Notes: generated by a model from the sequence alone, not told the origin. Positions 20,880-30,145 are shown, numbered from the stretch's first letter. The stretch is DNA of 64,000 nucleotides from Roseibium sp. (GCA_017643925.1 JAEPML010000009.1:165807-229806), one strand, 5' to 3'. Numbers and translations: made by a program.

Positions 20880-22097
20880 TCAGAGGTCAGCCATGGCCTT
20901 TTGCAGGTTCTCGTCGATCTTGTCGAGGAAGCCGGTCGTGGTGAGCCACCCTTGGTCCGGCCCGACCAGCAGCGCGAGATCCTTGGTCATGTAGCCGGAT
21001 TCCACGGTGTTGATGCAGACGCCCTCGAGGGTCTTGGCGAAGCGCGCCAGCTTGTCATTGCCATCCAGCTTGGCTCTATGGGCCAGTCCCCGGGTCCAGG
21101 CAAAGATCGATGCAATCGAGTTCGTCGATGTGCTTTCACCCTGCTGATGCTGACGATAGTGGCGGGTCACCGTGCCGTGTGCTGCTTCCGCCTCGACGGT
21201 CTTGCCGTCCGGTGTCATCAGCACGGATGTCATCAGACCGAGCGATCCGAACCCCTGGGCAACCGTATCCGACTGGACATCACCGTCGTAGTTCTTGCAG
21301 GCCCAGACATAGCCGCCAGACCATTTCAGGGCCGAGGCCACCATGTCGTCGATCAGGCGGTGTTCATACCAGATGCCCGCTTCGGCGTATTTGTCCTTGA
21401 ACTCGGCTTCGTAAATCTCCTGAAACAGGTCCTTGAAGCGGCCGTCATAGGCTTTCAGGATCGTGTTCTTGGTGGAGAGATAACAGGGCACCTTTCGCTG
21501 CAAGGCATAGTTCAAGGACGCTCTGGCGAAGTCGCGGATGGAATCGTCGAGATTATACATGGCCATGGCGACGCCGGAGGAGGGGGTGTCGAAGACGTCC
21601 CGCTCGATCTCCGTGCCGTCCTCGCCGACGAACTTGATGGTGAGTTTGCCCTTGCCGGGGAAGGTAAAGTCGGTGGCCCGGTATTGGTCACCAAAGGCGT
21701 GACGGCCGACTATGATCGGCTGGGTCCAGCCTGGAACAAGGCGCGGCACGTTCCGCATGATGATCGGTTCACGGAAGATGACGCCGCCCAGGATATTGCG
21801 GATGGTGCCGTTGGGCGACCGATACATGCGTTTCAGGCCAAATTCCTCGACGCGGGCTTCGTCGGGCGTGATGGTCGCGCATTTGATGCCGACGCCATGT
21901 TCCTTGATGGCGTTGGCAGCGTCGACGGTAATCTGGTCGTCGGTTTCGTCGCGCTTCTGGATCGAAAGATCGTAATAGTGCAGATCGATGTCGAGATAGG
22001 GGTGGATCAGTTTGTCCTTGATGAACTGCCAAATGATCCGGGTCATCTCGTCGCCATCAAGCTCAACAACCGGATTGTCGACTTTGATCTTAGCCAT
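20880..22097 (-). CDS. icd: NADP-dependent isocitrate dehydrogenase, dimeric eukaryote-like type
   Basis: The 405-residue protein has the homodimeric NADP-IDH sequence typical of alphaproteobacteria and mitochondria. It begins [20 protein letters not shown] and includes [14 protein letters not shown] and [14 protein letters not shown]. It oxidises isocitrate to 2-oxoglutarate in the TCA cycle. It is full length with a clear ATG. A second, unrelated monomeric NADP-IDH is encoded at 34180-36396. A perfect TTGTATACAA palindrome lies 88 nt upstream. Confidence 0.95.
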   Translation of the reverse strand: MAKIKVDNPVVELDGDEMTRIIWQFIKDKLIHPYLDIDLHYYDLSIQKRDETDDQITVDAANAIKEHGVGIKCATITPDEARVEEFGLKRMYRSPNGTIRNILGGVIFREPIIMRNVPRLVPGWTQPIIVGRHAFGDQYRATDFTFPGKGKLTIKFVGEDGTEIERDVFDTPSSGVAMAMYNLDDSIRDFARASLNYALQRKVPCYLSTKNTILKAYDGRFKDLFQEIYEAEFKDKYAEAGIWYEHRLIDDMVASALKWSGGYVWACKNYDGDVQSDTVAQGFGSLGLMTSVLMTPDGKTVEAEAAHGTVTRHYRQHQQGESTSTNSIASIFAWTRGLAHRAKLDGNDKLARFAKTLEGVCINTVESGYMTKDLALLVGPDQGWLTTTGFLDKIDENLQKAMADL

Positions 22098-22184
22098 GGA
22101 ACTGTCTGCCTTGCGTGATTAATGCTGGGAAAGCCGAATGCGAATTCACGGAACAAAACTGTACCGGAAATCAATTGTGTGCGC

Positions 22185-22194
22185 TTGTATACAA
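22185..22194. promoter_or_regulatory. TTGTATACAA palindrome upstream of icd
   Basis: A perfect 10-bp palindrome 88 nt before the dimeric IDH start, with an ACAATTG-like word about 12 nt downstream in the gene's direction. It has the form of a GntR-family operator. Similar words occur before the monomeric IDH gene. Confidence 0.35.
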
Positions 22195-22253
22195 AAATAC
22201 CTCGCGTTGCAATGGGGCTTATTGGCACATTTCACGAGGAATCGGTGGCCCTG

Positions 22254-22775
22254 CTAGTCGGGGCGGCAATGGGATCGCGGCATCGGTGACAAAAGATAGT
22301 CCTTGTCGATTGCCGTCATTTGAAGGATCGCATTGCCTGCATCACATTGCGTGAAGGAAAGGTCGTCTTTCAGCGACAGGAGCAGCCGGTCGCCCGAGCG
22401 CTCTGTCAGATAAAACGTCCCGCCGTCGCATTCAAACCCGCATTTCAGCTGATCACCAGCCGGTTCGCAAAATGCCGATTCCTGCCAGGCTGTGTCCTGG
22501 CCACGCAACCAGACATCGACGCGCAGTATCAGCTTCGGTGTCTCCGGGTAGGGCTGGAAAGGACTGTCCAATCCGAGGAGTTCCTGTTTGCCCGGGAAGT
22601 GACTGATCGCCATGTCGATGACCTTCTGGTCCGGGTTCTTTTGCAGGTGCTCGAAGGAATAACTGCGGCCATAGCAGGAATTGAAGCTGAAGAAGTAGTT
22701 TTCCAGCGGTGCAGCGAGAGCCGAGTTGGCTATCAGCAGCGAACTGACGAAGAGTGTTGCGAATGGGATCTTCAT
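22254..22775 (-). CDS. Exported protein of unknown function (second of a pair)
   Basis: I use the ATG at 22775, which has a CGGAG site and begins a classical signal peptide (IPFATLFVSSLLIANSALAA). The mature protein of about 152 residues has six Cys, including SFNSCYGRSY, CEPAGDQLKCGFECDGG and a final SHCRPD, so disulphides in the periplasm are likely. It ends at 22254, 157 nt from the icd start. It follows another small exported protein by 35 nt. No family recognised. Confidence 0.7.
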   Translation of the reverse strand: MKIPFATLFVSSLLIANSALAAPLENYFFSFNSCYGRSYSFEHLQKNPDQKVIDMAISHFPGKQELLGLDSPFQPYPETPKLILRVDVWLRGQDTAWQESAFCEPAGDQLKCGFECDGGTFYLTERSGDRLLLSLKDDLSFTQCDAGNAILQMTAIDKDYLLSPMPRSHCRPD

Positions 22776-22810
22776 GAATGTCTCCGAAATCAAAAGAGGA
22801 AAGAGGCAGG

Positions 22811-23227
22811 TCAACAGCTGTGAGACGGCAGGAGGTCGGTAGACAGGAGCCGGAACGAGATCCGTGCGCCGTTCTGCGCCTCGATGACAAAGTCCAACCC
22901 GGTTCCAGACTTTGTCCAGGAACCGGTCAGGTCATCGCTTGCCGCGTCGCAACTCGCCCCCAGGTAAAAGACCTTTCTGCCAGCCAGGATATCTCCGGCA
23001 AAGCCGTTACCGGCCGGCACGAAGCGATACTGTTCGAGAAGGGACTTGAACACATAACCGTTTGGATTTGATGCTGCCGCATAAAGAAAACCGTCAGAGC
23101 CGATTGCAACAAACGCATGGTTTTCGGCATAGGCGGGCAGGGAGGATGGCTTGAATTCGCTGGAATGCGCCGCCGATGTCAGGGCGAAGGCTGCAAGGAG
23201 GAAAAGAAACAGGTTTTTCAAGGTCAA
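22811..23227 (-). CDS. Exported protein of unknown function (first of a pair)
   Basis: The product is about 138 residues. No ATG precedes the signal peptide (LFLFLLAAFALTSAAHSS), so translation probably starts at a TTG, at 23227 or two codons later. The mature part includes HAFVAIGSDGFLYAAASNPN, GASCDAASDDLTGSW and a C-terminal Cys. The small secreted beta-rich style resembles the downstream neighbour, and the two probably form one transcript. I recognise no family. Confidence 0.6.
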   Translation of the reverse strand: MTLKNLFLFLLAAFALTSAAHSSEFKPSSLPAYAENHAFVAIGSDGFLYAAASNPNGYVFKSLLEQYRFVPAGNGFAGDILAGRKVFYLGASCDAASDDLTGSWTKSGTGLDFVIEAQNGARISFRLLSTDLLPSHSC

Positions 23228-23323
23228 TAATCCGGCGTGACAAATTCGGTTTTCGGCTCGGGCAGAACCGGCCCGACAGAGTGTCAGACAATCACAGGAT
23301 TCGCCGGGTTTGTGTGATCTAGA

Positions 23324-24112
23324 TCAGAACTTGTTGCGCTGACCGGACGAAAGCGATGCCAGGTAGTCGGCCTTGTAACTTTCAAGGCTTTCGAGTTCCT
23401 CCAGCAGTTTTTGCCAGGCGGCACGTTTTTGGCTCATCCTGGAGAAGCCGATAAAGATGTCCGAGACACCGAGCGGCGTCTCGAAAGCCTGTACGGTATC
23501 AAGCTGCATTTTTTCTATCGTCCAGAGCGTCATCAGGCGAGGGGTCACAAAGGCATCAAGGCGGCTGTGATGGGCGGCAGTAATCAGCTGTTCCAGCGTG
23601 TCCCTGCCTTCGATCTCCGCCTTTCCGCTTTCCTCCAGTCTTCGGAATTCGGGATGCATGCGGCCTTTCGCGATCTTGCCGATCCGCAGGCCGTGAAGCG
23701 TTTCCACTTGCCCATTGAAGGCAAAATCGGGGTCAACTCTTGCAAACACCATCATCTCGAACCTGATGACCGGGTCGTCAGGGTATTCGAGCCAATCTTG
23801 CCGATCGGGCGTGAAGACAACCGGAAATATCAGGTCCGCACGTCCGATTTTGACCTCGTGTTGCGCGCGAGGCCAGTTGGAAACGACAAGATCAACCGGA
23901 ACGCCGCTCCTTTGCGACGCCCTGGTGATCGCCTCAACAAGCAACCCGCGAGGTTCTCCTGTCTGATCGGTATAGAGGTAGGGCGGGGCCTGCAGTCCTA
24001 CCAGCACGAGCCGGTTGTCGTCCGCATTGGCGGAAGAAATGCCTGCCATGACAAACAGGCCAAGGCAAAGAACTCTGAAAATGGCACATGCCTTGAGAAC
24101 AAAACTGGGCAA
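23324..24112 (-). CDS. Family 3 extracellular solute-binding protein
   Basis: The 262-residue protein starts at TTG with a GGAGCGG site 8 nt upstream. No ATG would keep the signal peptide (FRVLCLGLFVMAGISSANA). The mature protein has the SBP_bac_3 layout: LVGLQAPPYLYTDQTGEPRG, then RADLIFPVVFTPDRQDWLEY. There are no permease or ATPase genes next to it. It could be an orphan binding protein or a sensor-like periplasmic protein. Ligand unknown. Confidence 0.8.
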   Translation of the reverse strand: MPSFVLKACAIFRVLCLGLFVMAGISSANADDNRLVLVGLQAPPYLYTDQTGEPRGLLVEAITRASQRSGVPVDLVVSNWPRAQHEVKIGRADLIFPVVFTPDRQDWLEYPDDPVIRFEMMVFARVDPDFAFNGQVETLHGLRIGKIAKGRMHPEFRRLEESGKAEIEGRDTLEQLITAAHHSRLDAFVTPRLMTLWTIEKMQLDTVQAFETPLGVSDIFIGFSRMSQKRAAWQKLLEELESLESYKADYLASLSSGQRNKF

Positions 24113-24358
24113 CTTTTAAACCGCTCCGGTTGCTAAGGTCACTTCAATGAACAAGTAAATTAACGTAGCGTCACTTTATCATGCATTCACAGACTGCAAA
24201 GAAATAGATTTTACACCGAATATTTCCAAACTATCGTAGAAATTTGCAATGATATGAATTCGCATTGGAAAATATTAGGCTTCCTCTGAAATATCGTAAC
24301 GGAATTCGATGGTTATTTATCATTTGTTGAGGGGGTTGAAGTAAAACAGGGGGTAAGG

Positions 24359-26497
24359 GTGCCCGCGAAACGATGGCGCTTCACGTTGCAAGATAAGGGG
24401 GCACCGTTGCTCTGGTCTGTCCTGTCGAGTGTTAGAGGCGTCTTCAGTCACGTCTACATGCGTGCAACCATATACGCCGTTTGCGGGCTATTGGCTTTTT
24501 CTCTCGCCTTGATCGGGATCGACTACTTCAACCAGGTCGAAAAGATCGGCAGTCGGCTGGCACGTACCGCACACGAAAAAGCCCATTTCGTCACGAATAT
24601 CGCGGCGCGTGAAATCTACAACAAGAACTATGGGGAGGTCGAACGCCTCCTGAATGCGATTGCGGGTGATCGTTACATCGTTGCAGCCAAGGCCTATAGC
24701 CGTTTCGGGCACGAGTTTGCTTCGGATTTCACGTCTGCAGAACCCTCAAGTGTCGTTCATTTCAGCGAAGCAGCGCTGAATGCTGCCCAGGAGCGAAGGG
24801 CGCAGTTCCGGGAAACGGCCGAGACAATTGAATACACGCTTCCCACGTTCCGCGGCGGCGAGGCGGTCGGCAGCGTGATGGTGCGGGTTTCGAAGCAGGA
24901 GATGGCGGGTGTCCTGAGGGAAAAGATCCTGCAGGTCGCCACGGTTCTGGGTCTGTTGCTTTTGGCATTTGTTCCGGTCCTCTGCATTCTCATGTATCGG
25001 GCAACGGAAGGGGTCAGCGCCGTTACGAGGGCGGCCAACGAAGCTGCCGAAGGATATCTCGACTGCAGTTTTCCCTCCAATGCTCCGGGTGAAGTCGGAG
25101 AACTTCAATCGGCTTTCAGACGCATGATGCTCAGTCTTCGGCGCAACATTCGCAAGATCGAGAATCTGGCCTATACGGATCGCATAACGGGTCTGCCCAA
25201 TCGTGCCCGGCTCGACAATGCCGCGCTGTCGATGATTGATCTCAGGCCGAAAGACAGGGGCGGGGTGCTCTATGTCGGCCTTGACCGCTTCAAACTGATC
25301 AATGACCTGCATGGCCACGCCATCGGTGACCAGTTCCTGGCGCAACTTGCGAGCAGGCTATCGGATGTTGTTGCGGAGATTGCCGAGCCGCGTGCGACCC
25401 AGCCGCCGTGTGTGGCGCGTTTTTCCAGCGACGAATTTGTCGTCCTGCTGCCCGGCGTCGATGATGAACAGGTTCTGGCTGAACTGGCTGACGTCATCGT
25501 GGTGCGCATGGGAGACCTGTTGCGCATCGGCGAACTGTCCCTGTCCGTGACCGCAAGTGTTGGCGTGGTGACCTATCCGGACTTCGGCAAGACCGCCGAA
25601 GAGGTGATCCGGAATGCGAACATGGCAATGTACCAGGCAAAGGCACAGGGGCGGTCAAGGGCCATCATCTACAATGACACCTTCCGGGACCAGATGAGCG
25701 AGCGCGAACAGATCTCGCATCGGTTGAAGGGGGCGTTGCGGGAAGAAGCGCTCGCGGTTCACTACCAGCCCAAGGTCGACATATCGACCGGAGAAATCGT
25801 CGGTTCCGAAGCCCTGTTGCGGTGGACAGACGCTGAGCTGGGAACGGTGCCCCCGGGCAAGTTCGTACCGGTCGCGGAAGAAAACGGCTTGATCATTCCA
25901 ATCGGCGAATTTGTTCTCAAAACAGCGTTGCGGGACATGAAAGCCCTGCAACGGCAGGGCGCCGATATTGCCGTCGCGGTGAACGTGGCTCCGGCCCAAC
26001 TGCAAATGCCGTGCTTTACCGACAGAACTCTCGGGATCATCGGCGAAAGCGGCTACGACACTGAACGTCTTGAGCTTGAGATCACGGAATCCAGCCTGGT
26101 CGATTATTCCCAGAGCGTTCTCGACAAGATCCTGCCGATCAAGGACGTGGGTGTGCGTTTTGCGATTGATGACTTCGGGTCTGGATATTCCTCGCTGAAC
26201 AGTCTTGCGAGCATGCCCTTTGACACGCTCAAGGTCGACCGGTCCTTCATCATGCAGATCACGAGCTGCGAGCACCGGCGCACGATCGTCGAGCTTATCC
26301 TGCTTATGGCGCGGCAGCTGAATTTGAGCACGGTATCCGAGGGCGTGGAGTCCAAGACGCAGAAGGACTACATCAGTCTGTGGGGAGGAACGCTCGGGCA
26401 AGGGTTCCTGTGGAGCCCGGCCATTCCGATCGAGGACTTCAGTTCAATGGTTTTGGCTTCATCGCATGAAACGACCCGCGCTTCGGGCCGTAAATGA
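24359..26497 (+). CDS. Membrane GGDEF-EAL protein, probable c-di-GMP phosphodiesterase
   Basis: The protein has 712 residues from a GTG start. Two transmembrane segments (about 40-58 and 195-215) flank a periplasmic sensor region of about 130 residues, and a HAMP-like linker follows. The GGDEF domain has SSDEF (about 356-360) in place of GGDEF, so cyclase activity is doubtful. The EAL domain keeps SEALLRW (about 483), the DDFGSGYSS loop (about 603) and LKVDRSF, so hydrolysis of c-di-GMP is likely. The gene is divergent from the solute-binding protein, which might share its signal; that is conjecture. Confidence 0.9.
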   Translation: MPAKRWRFTLQDKGAPLLWSVLSSVRGVFSHVYMRATIYAVCGLLAFSLALIGIDYFNQVEKIGSRLARTAHEKAHFVTNIAAREIYNKNYGEVERLLNAIAGDRYIVAAKAYSRFGHEFASDFTSAEPSSVVHFSEAALNAAQERRAQFRETAETIEYTLPTFRGGEAVGSVMVRVSKQEMAGVLREKILQVATVLGLLLLAFVPVLCILMYRATEGVSAVTRAANEAAEGYLDCSFPSNAPGEVGELQSAFRRMMLSLRRNIRKIENLAYTDRITGLPNRARLDNAALSMIDLRPKDRGGVLYVGLDRFKLINDLHGHAIGDQFLAQLASRLSDVVAEIAEPRATQPPCVARFSSDEFVVLLPGVDDEQVLAELADVIVVRMGDLLRIGELSLSVTASVGVVTYPDFGKTAEEVIRNANMAMYQAKAQGRSRAIIYNDTFRDQMSEREQISHRLKGALREEALAVHYQPKVDISTGEIVGSEALLRWTDAELGTVPPGKFVPVAEENGLIIPIGEFVLKTALRDMKALQRQGADIAVAVNVAPAQLQMPCFTDRTLGIIGESGYDTERLELEITESSLVDYSQSVLDKILPIKDVGVRFAIDDFGSGYSSLNSLASMPFDTLKVDRSFIMQITSCEHRRTIVELILLMARQLNLSTVSEGVESKTQKDYISLWGGTLGQGFLWSPAIPIEDFSSMVLASSHETTRASGRK

Positions 26498-26521
26498 CGA
26501 AACTGGTCTGGGCTGGCGCCG

Positions 26522-26755
26522 TTATTTCCTCTCGACCGAACGGCTGATCTCCGTGAGGACACCAAAGGCGACTGCCGCAAGCACCTTCATCAGGCCGCTG
26601 TCTATTGCCTGTTCACTGGAGTATCCACCCAGAAACAGTCCCGGTCGGGGCTCACTGATTGCACCTGTGCCAACTCCAATGGCCAGTGCGATCTGAATGC
26701 ATCCCAGTATAAACGCGACGCCAGCGATAAAGGTTCCCAATCTGGTAAAGGGCAT
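26522..26755 (-). CDS. Small membrane protein of unknown function
   Basis: A product of about 77 residues from the ATG at 26755, with one or two hydrophobic segments (FIAGVAFILGCIQIALAIGV and VLAAVAFGVLTEIS) and a basic C-terminus. A longer start at 26827 would add 24 polar residues; neither has a strong ribosome binding site. It converges on the GGDEF-EAL gene, 24 nt away. No family recognised. Confidence 0.5.
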   Translation of the reverse strand: MPFTRLGTFIAGVAFILGCIQIALAIGVGTGAISEPRPGLFLGGYSSEQAIDSGLMKVLAAVAFGVLTEISRSVERK

Positions 26756-27000
26756 AGCGAAGACTTTCGGAGTATTTCTGATAATCTCAGGATATCCGCG
26801 ATTTTGAGTCTTGCAAGTAAAAACCAATTGTAATCTAAATATCGAAAAGTTTAATTAAAGCGTTTATTTTTGTAATGTTTGTAATTTTCAATTTATACTT
26901 GTGTTAATATTTGCGCGACGCCGGTGCCTGCATCTCGTCGGCACAAATCAGTCCAATTCACAAATTGGATCTGGAAGCGGTTTTCAGATGCAAACCAAGC

Positions 27001-27025
27001 GAGGCGGCGCGTGACGCGCCGCCTC
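27001..27025 (-). terminator. Hairpin after the metal ABC operon
   Basis: A perfect 11-bp GC-rich stem (27001-27011 with 27015-27025) and a 3-nt loop, 15 nt beyond the stop of the binding-protein gene. The T-run on the minus strand is poor, so efficiency is uncertain. Confidence 0.55.
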
Positions 27026-27039
27026 CTGTTCTAAGCTTT

Positions 27040-27936
27040 TCAGCCTTCGTTGGTGTTGCCAAGGGCCTCAAGCAAGGCGCCCAGATTGTGCTGGAACATG
27101 GCGAGGTAACTGGTCGCCGGGCCACCGCGCTCCGACAGTGCATCGGAGAAGAGACGGCCACCAATTTCAATGCCGGTCTCGTCGGAGATCTGCTGGACGA
27201 GTGCCGGGCTGGTGATGTTCTCCACGAAGAGGGCCGCGACTTCCTGTTCCTTCAGCTGTTTGATCAGGGTGGCCAGATCGCGTGCCGACGGTTCTGCTTC
27301 GGTGTCGATGCCGACCGGTGCAAGGAAAGTCAGGCCGTAGGCATCTGCCAGGTAACCGAAAGCATCATGCGCCGTGACCACCGTGCGGCGGTTTTCCGGC
27401 AGGGCCGCAAGCTTTTCGCGGGTTTCCTTGTCGAGGGCTTCCAGCCTGGCAATATAAGCCTCGGCATTGGCTGCAAATGCGTCTGCATGGTCCGGCATGG
27501 CCTTTGACATGGTGTCGGCAATGTTGCGCACGTAGATCATGCCGTTGGTCAGGGAGTTCCAGGCATGGGGATCAACCTCGCCTTCAACCTTGACCGGTTC
27601 GATCCCTTCCGTAGCAACATGGACAGAAGCCTTTGTGCCGGATTCTGAAATCAGGGTGTCTGACCAGGTCTCGAAACCCAGGCCGTTGACGAAGATCACG
27701 TCTGATTCAGCGACGGCGCGCGCATCGGCAACGGATGGCTGGTAAACGTGGGCGTCAGCATCCGGGCCCACAATGGTTGTGACGGTCGCGTGATCGCCGA
27801 CCACCTGCTGGACCATGTCGCCCAGGATCGAGAAGCTGGCGACGACCTTGAGGTCATCACCTGCCGCAACAGGCAGTGCCGACAAGGCGAGGGACGCCGC
27901 TGCGATCCCTGCATATAGGGGTTTCAGGAAGCTCAT
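27040..27936 (-). CDS. Metal ABC transporter substrate-binding protein (cluster A-I)
   Basis: The 298-residue protein has a signal peptide ending near VAAGDD. It shows the ZnuA/SitA/MntC-type metal-site pattern: DAHVYQPS (first His), DPHAWNS (second His), the AHDAFGYLA segment (third His), and a late acidic ligand in GGRLFSDALSERGG. The classes for Zn, Mn and Fe are hard to separate by eye, and the long His-rich loop of ZnuA is absent. It overlaps the permease by 4 nt. The riboswitch upstream of the operon points to cobalt as a possible substrate. Confidence 0.85.
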   Translation of the reverse strand: MSFLKPLYAGIAAASLALSALPVAAGDDLKVVASFSILGDMVQQVVGDHATVTTIVGPDADAHVYQPSVADARAVAESDVIFVNGLGFETWSDTLISESGTKASVHVATEGIEPVKVEGEVDPHAWNSLTNGMIYVRNIADTMSKAMPDHADAFAANAEAYIARLEALDKETREKLAALPENRRTVVTAHDAFGYLADAYGLTFLAPVGIDTEAEPSARDLATLIKQLKEQEVAALFVENITSPALVQQISDETGIEIGGRLFSDALSERGGPATSYLAMFQHNLGALLEALGNTNEG

Positions 27937-28835
27937 TGAGTTCTCTCTTCAGTGTAGGATTGATTGATCTGTGGTTGATTTGCTTTTGACGGCTTGCGCA
28001 ATCGTGCTCCGAAACCGAGCGGACCGAGCAGCGCAGAGAGCAGGAAGAACCCGCCGGCAACCAGCACGATTGCCGGACCAGACGGGGTTTCCGGGAAAAT
28101 GTAGGACAGGGTCAGTCCGATCCAGCAGCTCGAAAGGGCAAACAGGAAGCCAAGAACGAGTTGACCGGTAATCGTGCTTGTCCAGTAGCGTGCCGCCGTT
28201 GCCGGCAGGATCATCAGGCCGACCGCCATCAACGTTCCAAGGGTCTTGAATGCGGCGAGCAGGTTCAGCACAAGGAGCAACATGAACCCCTGCTCGACGA
28301 GCCAGGGGCGCCGGGTTTGGGATTCGAAAAAGACCGGATCGCAGGTGCTGACGATTAAGGGCCGCAACAGCACGGCAAACGAGGCCAGGGTCACCGTGGC
28401 GACACCGCCCACCAGCATCATGGAGGCGTCGTCAATTCCAAGGATTGAACCGAAGAGAAAACTCTTCAGGGGAACCGCGGAGCCAGCAGCTGACAGGATG
28501 AAGATGCCGGCAGCCAGGGCGATGAGATAGAGGGAGGCGAGGCTGGCGTCGCTCCTCAGGATCGTTTTGCGCGCGAGCAATGCTGTCAAAATGGCAACCC
28601 CGATGCCTGCAACAAGTCCGCCGACCAGAAGCGAGATCACGGAGAGGCCAGTGGTGACGAACCCGATGACAATACCGGGCGTAATGGCGTGGGCCATGGC
28701 TTCGCCGGCCAGGGAAAGGCGCCGCAACACCAGAAATGCACCGACAGGCGTCACGGAGGCCGACAGCACCGTGGTCACCACGAAGGCGCGCTTCATGAAA
28801 GCGAAGCTCCACATCTCGGCGAAGAACTCAAGCAT
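27933..28835 (-). CDS. Metal ABC transporter permease (ABC-3 family)
   Basis: This 300-residue permease is read from the ATG at 28835, which overlaps the ATPase stop. It has eight or so hydrophobic segments and the ABC-3 signatures: LRRLSLAGEAMAHAITPGIV, then LKTLGTLMA-like FKTLGTLMAVGLMILPATAA. A short polar C-terminal tail follows. It carries the metal ion through the inner membrane together with the ATPase and binding protein of the same operon. Confidence 0.9.
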   Translation of the reverse strand: MLEFFAEMWSFAFMKRAFVVTTVLSASVTPVGAFLVLRRLSLAGEAMAHAITPGIVIGFVTTGLSVISLLVGGLVAGIGVAILTALLARKTILRSDASLASLYLIALAAGIFILSAAGSAVPLKSFLFGSILGIDDASMMLVGGVATVTLASFAVLLRPLIVSTCDPVFFESQTRRPWLVEQGFMLLLVLNLLAAFKTLGTLMAVGLMILPATAARYWTSTITGQLVLGFLFALSSCWIGLTLSYIFPETPSGPAIVLVAGGFFLLSALLGPLGFGARLRKPSKANQPQINQSYTEERTQ

Positions 28836-29586
28836 GAGACTGCTCCCTTGCCTGGTCGCCGCGCCGGAACATCCAGGAAGCCTGGCTCTGGGACAGGTAA
28901 CCCTGGGCCACAAGCTGGTCGGGGTTCAGGACCTCGTCCACCGGTCCATGGGTGGCCGTACCACCGCCCAGGAGCAAAGCGTGACTGCAATGATCAAGCA
29001 CGGAGGAAAGATCATGAACGACCAGAACCACGGCGCGGCCTTCATCGCGCCATCGTTCGATGATCGAGAGCAGGTGGGCTTCCGTGGTCTGGTCAACGGC
29101 GGCAAAGGGCTCGTCCAGAAGGATCAACGGGGCATCCTGCAGAATGACGCGTGCGAACAGTGCACGTTGCAGCTGTCCTCCCGAGAGAGTGTGCAGAGAC
29201 CGGTCCGCCAGATCGAGAATTCCGGCTTCCTCCAGGGCTGCGGTGACCCTTTCCCTTCCGGTTTTTCCCAGACCCGACCACAGGCCGAAACCGCGCCATG
29301 CGCCCATGGCCGCCAGATCCCGAACCCGGATCGGAAAACGCCGGTCGAATTCGGTCAGCTGCGCGAGATACCCTATCTCGCCCGGACGCCCGGCCGACCA
29401 GGCGAGCCTCCCGGCAAGCGGATCGATCAGGCCGAGCAGCATCTTGACGAATGTGCTCTTGCCGGAGCCATTTGCGCCCAGGACCGCAAGCGTCGTGCCA
29501 GCCTCGATGTCGATCGAAAGGTGCTTGAACAGGGTCAGGCTCGGGTATCCGAGTGCCAGATTCCGGATTTCAAGGATCGGCGCCAT
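28828..29586 (-). CDS. Metal ABC transporter ATPase
   Basis: This 252-residue ATPase has Walker A GANGSGKST (about 37-45), Q-loop IGYLAQL, signature LSGGQLQRALFARVI (about 134-148) and Walker B LILLDEPFAAVD. The switch His is in VVLVVHDLSSVL. The sequence is of the ZnuC/SitB type. Its ATG follows directly on the TAA of a small upstream ORF (no gap), and its stop overlaps the permease start by 8 nt, so the operon is translationally coupled. Confidence 0.92.
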   Translation of the reverse strand: MAPILEIRNLALGYPSLTLFKHLSIDIEAGTTLAVLGANGSGKSTFVKMLLGLIDPLAGRLAWSAGRPGEIGYLAQLTEFDRRFPIRVRDLAAMGAWRGFGLWSGLGKTGRERVTAALEEAGILDLADRSLHTLSGGQLQRALFARVILQDAPLILLDEPFAAVDQTTEAHLLSIIERWRDEGRAVVLVVHDLSSVLDHCSHALLLGGGTATHGPVDEVLNPDQLVAQGYLSQSQASWMFRRGDQAREQSHA

Positions 29587-29724
29587 TTAGAGAACCGCCA
29601 GGATCGCGACACAGAGCACAGCAGAAAAGCCCAGGGCACCTGCCACCAGGGCAAGACTGCTCATTTCAGTCAGACACGAAAACCGGCCTTCCGGCATCAC
29701 ATCTTGTGCGGGGTGCCGGTTCAT
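29587..29724 (-). CDS. 45-residue membrane peptide fused in line with the metal ABC operon
   Basis: The frame runs from ATG 29724 to TAA 29589-29587, whose last base abuts the ATPase ATG. The peptide has a polar N-terminus (MNRHPAQDVMPEGRF) and one hydrophobic C-terminal segment (SSLALVAGALGFSAVLCVAI), a plausible single-pass membrane protein. Its ATG overlaps the stop of the preceding 34-codon ORF (ATGA). An in-frame ATG at 29739 would add five residues. Position and coupling suggest an accessory subunit or a leader peptide. Confidence 0.5.
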   Translation of the reverse strand: MNRHPAQDVMPEGRFSCLTEMSSLALVAGALGFSAVLCVAILAVL

Positions 29725-29825
29725 GACGTCCACCCGCATGTCTTCACGAAAAATCGCAGAGCTGCCAGATCACTGAAGCGGCAGATGCCGCCTACAGATG
29801 TAGTTCGGTTCGTAGTCTCTTGCAT
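29721..29825 (-). CDS. 34-residue ORF downstream of the cobalamin riboswitch
   Basis: ATG at 29825 with a GGAGG site 5 nt upstream; TGA at 29723-29721 overlaps the next small ORF. The product starts MQETTNRTTSVGG and has no clear membrane segment. The good ribosome binding site, placed about 110 nt after the riboswitch, makes it the first likely translated frame of the operon. It may be a leader whose translation the riboswitch controls. Confidence 0.4.
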   Translation of the reverse strand: MQETTNRTTSVGGICRFSDLAALRFFVKTCGWTS

Positions 29826-29934
29826 CGCCACCTCCGACGGGAGGGGGATACGGCGGGACCATATTGTCGAACGGCTTGGGCCGCGTGGCACATAGGCTTC
29901 TCCCTCCGGGACACCCCGCCCGGGTAATGTTGGT

Positions 29935-30115
29935 TGCGATGGCAGGTCTCCTGACTCGCGGGTCGAAGCTTTCCCTGTCCTTCCCGGTCCGGTCGAAAAC
30001 ACGCCGGGCCAGTGGATACGTTCGGGGTCGCTCGCCGCTCACAGTTGCGGGGGCAGTCACGGATTCAGCGCCCTTGCGGCTCCTCCTCACCGTGTTCCCT
30101 TTTCATCTTGCAGCG
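29935..30115 (-). ncRNA. Cobalamin (B12) riboswitch
   Basis: Read on the minus strand, the region starts GGGAACACGGTG (ending near 30088). It contains the B12-box core ACTGCCCCCGCAACTGT (rc of 30041-30057) and the AGCGGCGAG segment, and closes with GTCAGGAGACCTGCC (rc of 29941-29955). These are the conserved elements of the cobalamin riboswitch in correct order and spacing. Adenosylcobalamin binding normally represses the downstream genes, here two small ORFs and the metal ABC operon. I see no obvious terminator after it, so translational control is likelier. Confidence 0.92.
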
Positions 30116-30145
30116 ATCTCTATCTGCAAGAACCATCGAGGCGAA

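Noticed and set aside
29770..30090. Open frames of about 90-110 codons across the riboswitch
   Set aside because: They cover the conserved aptamer, whose structure explains the sequence; only the short ORFs after it are plausible.
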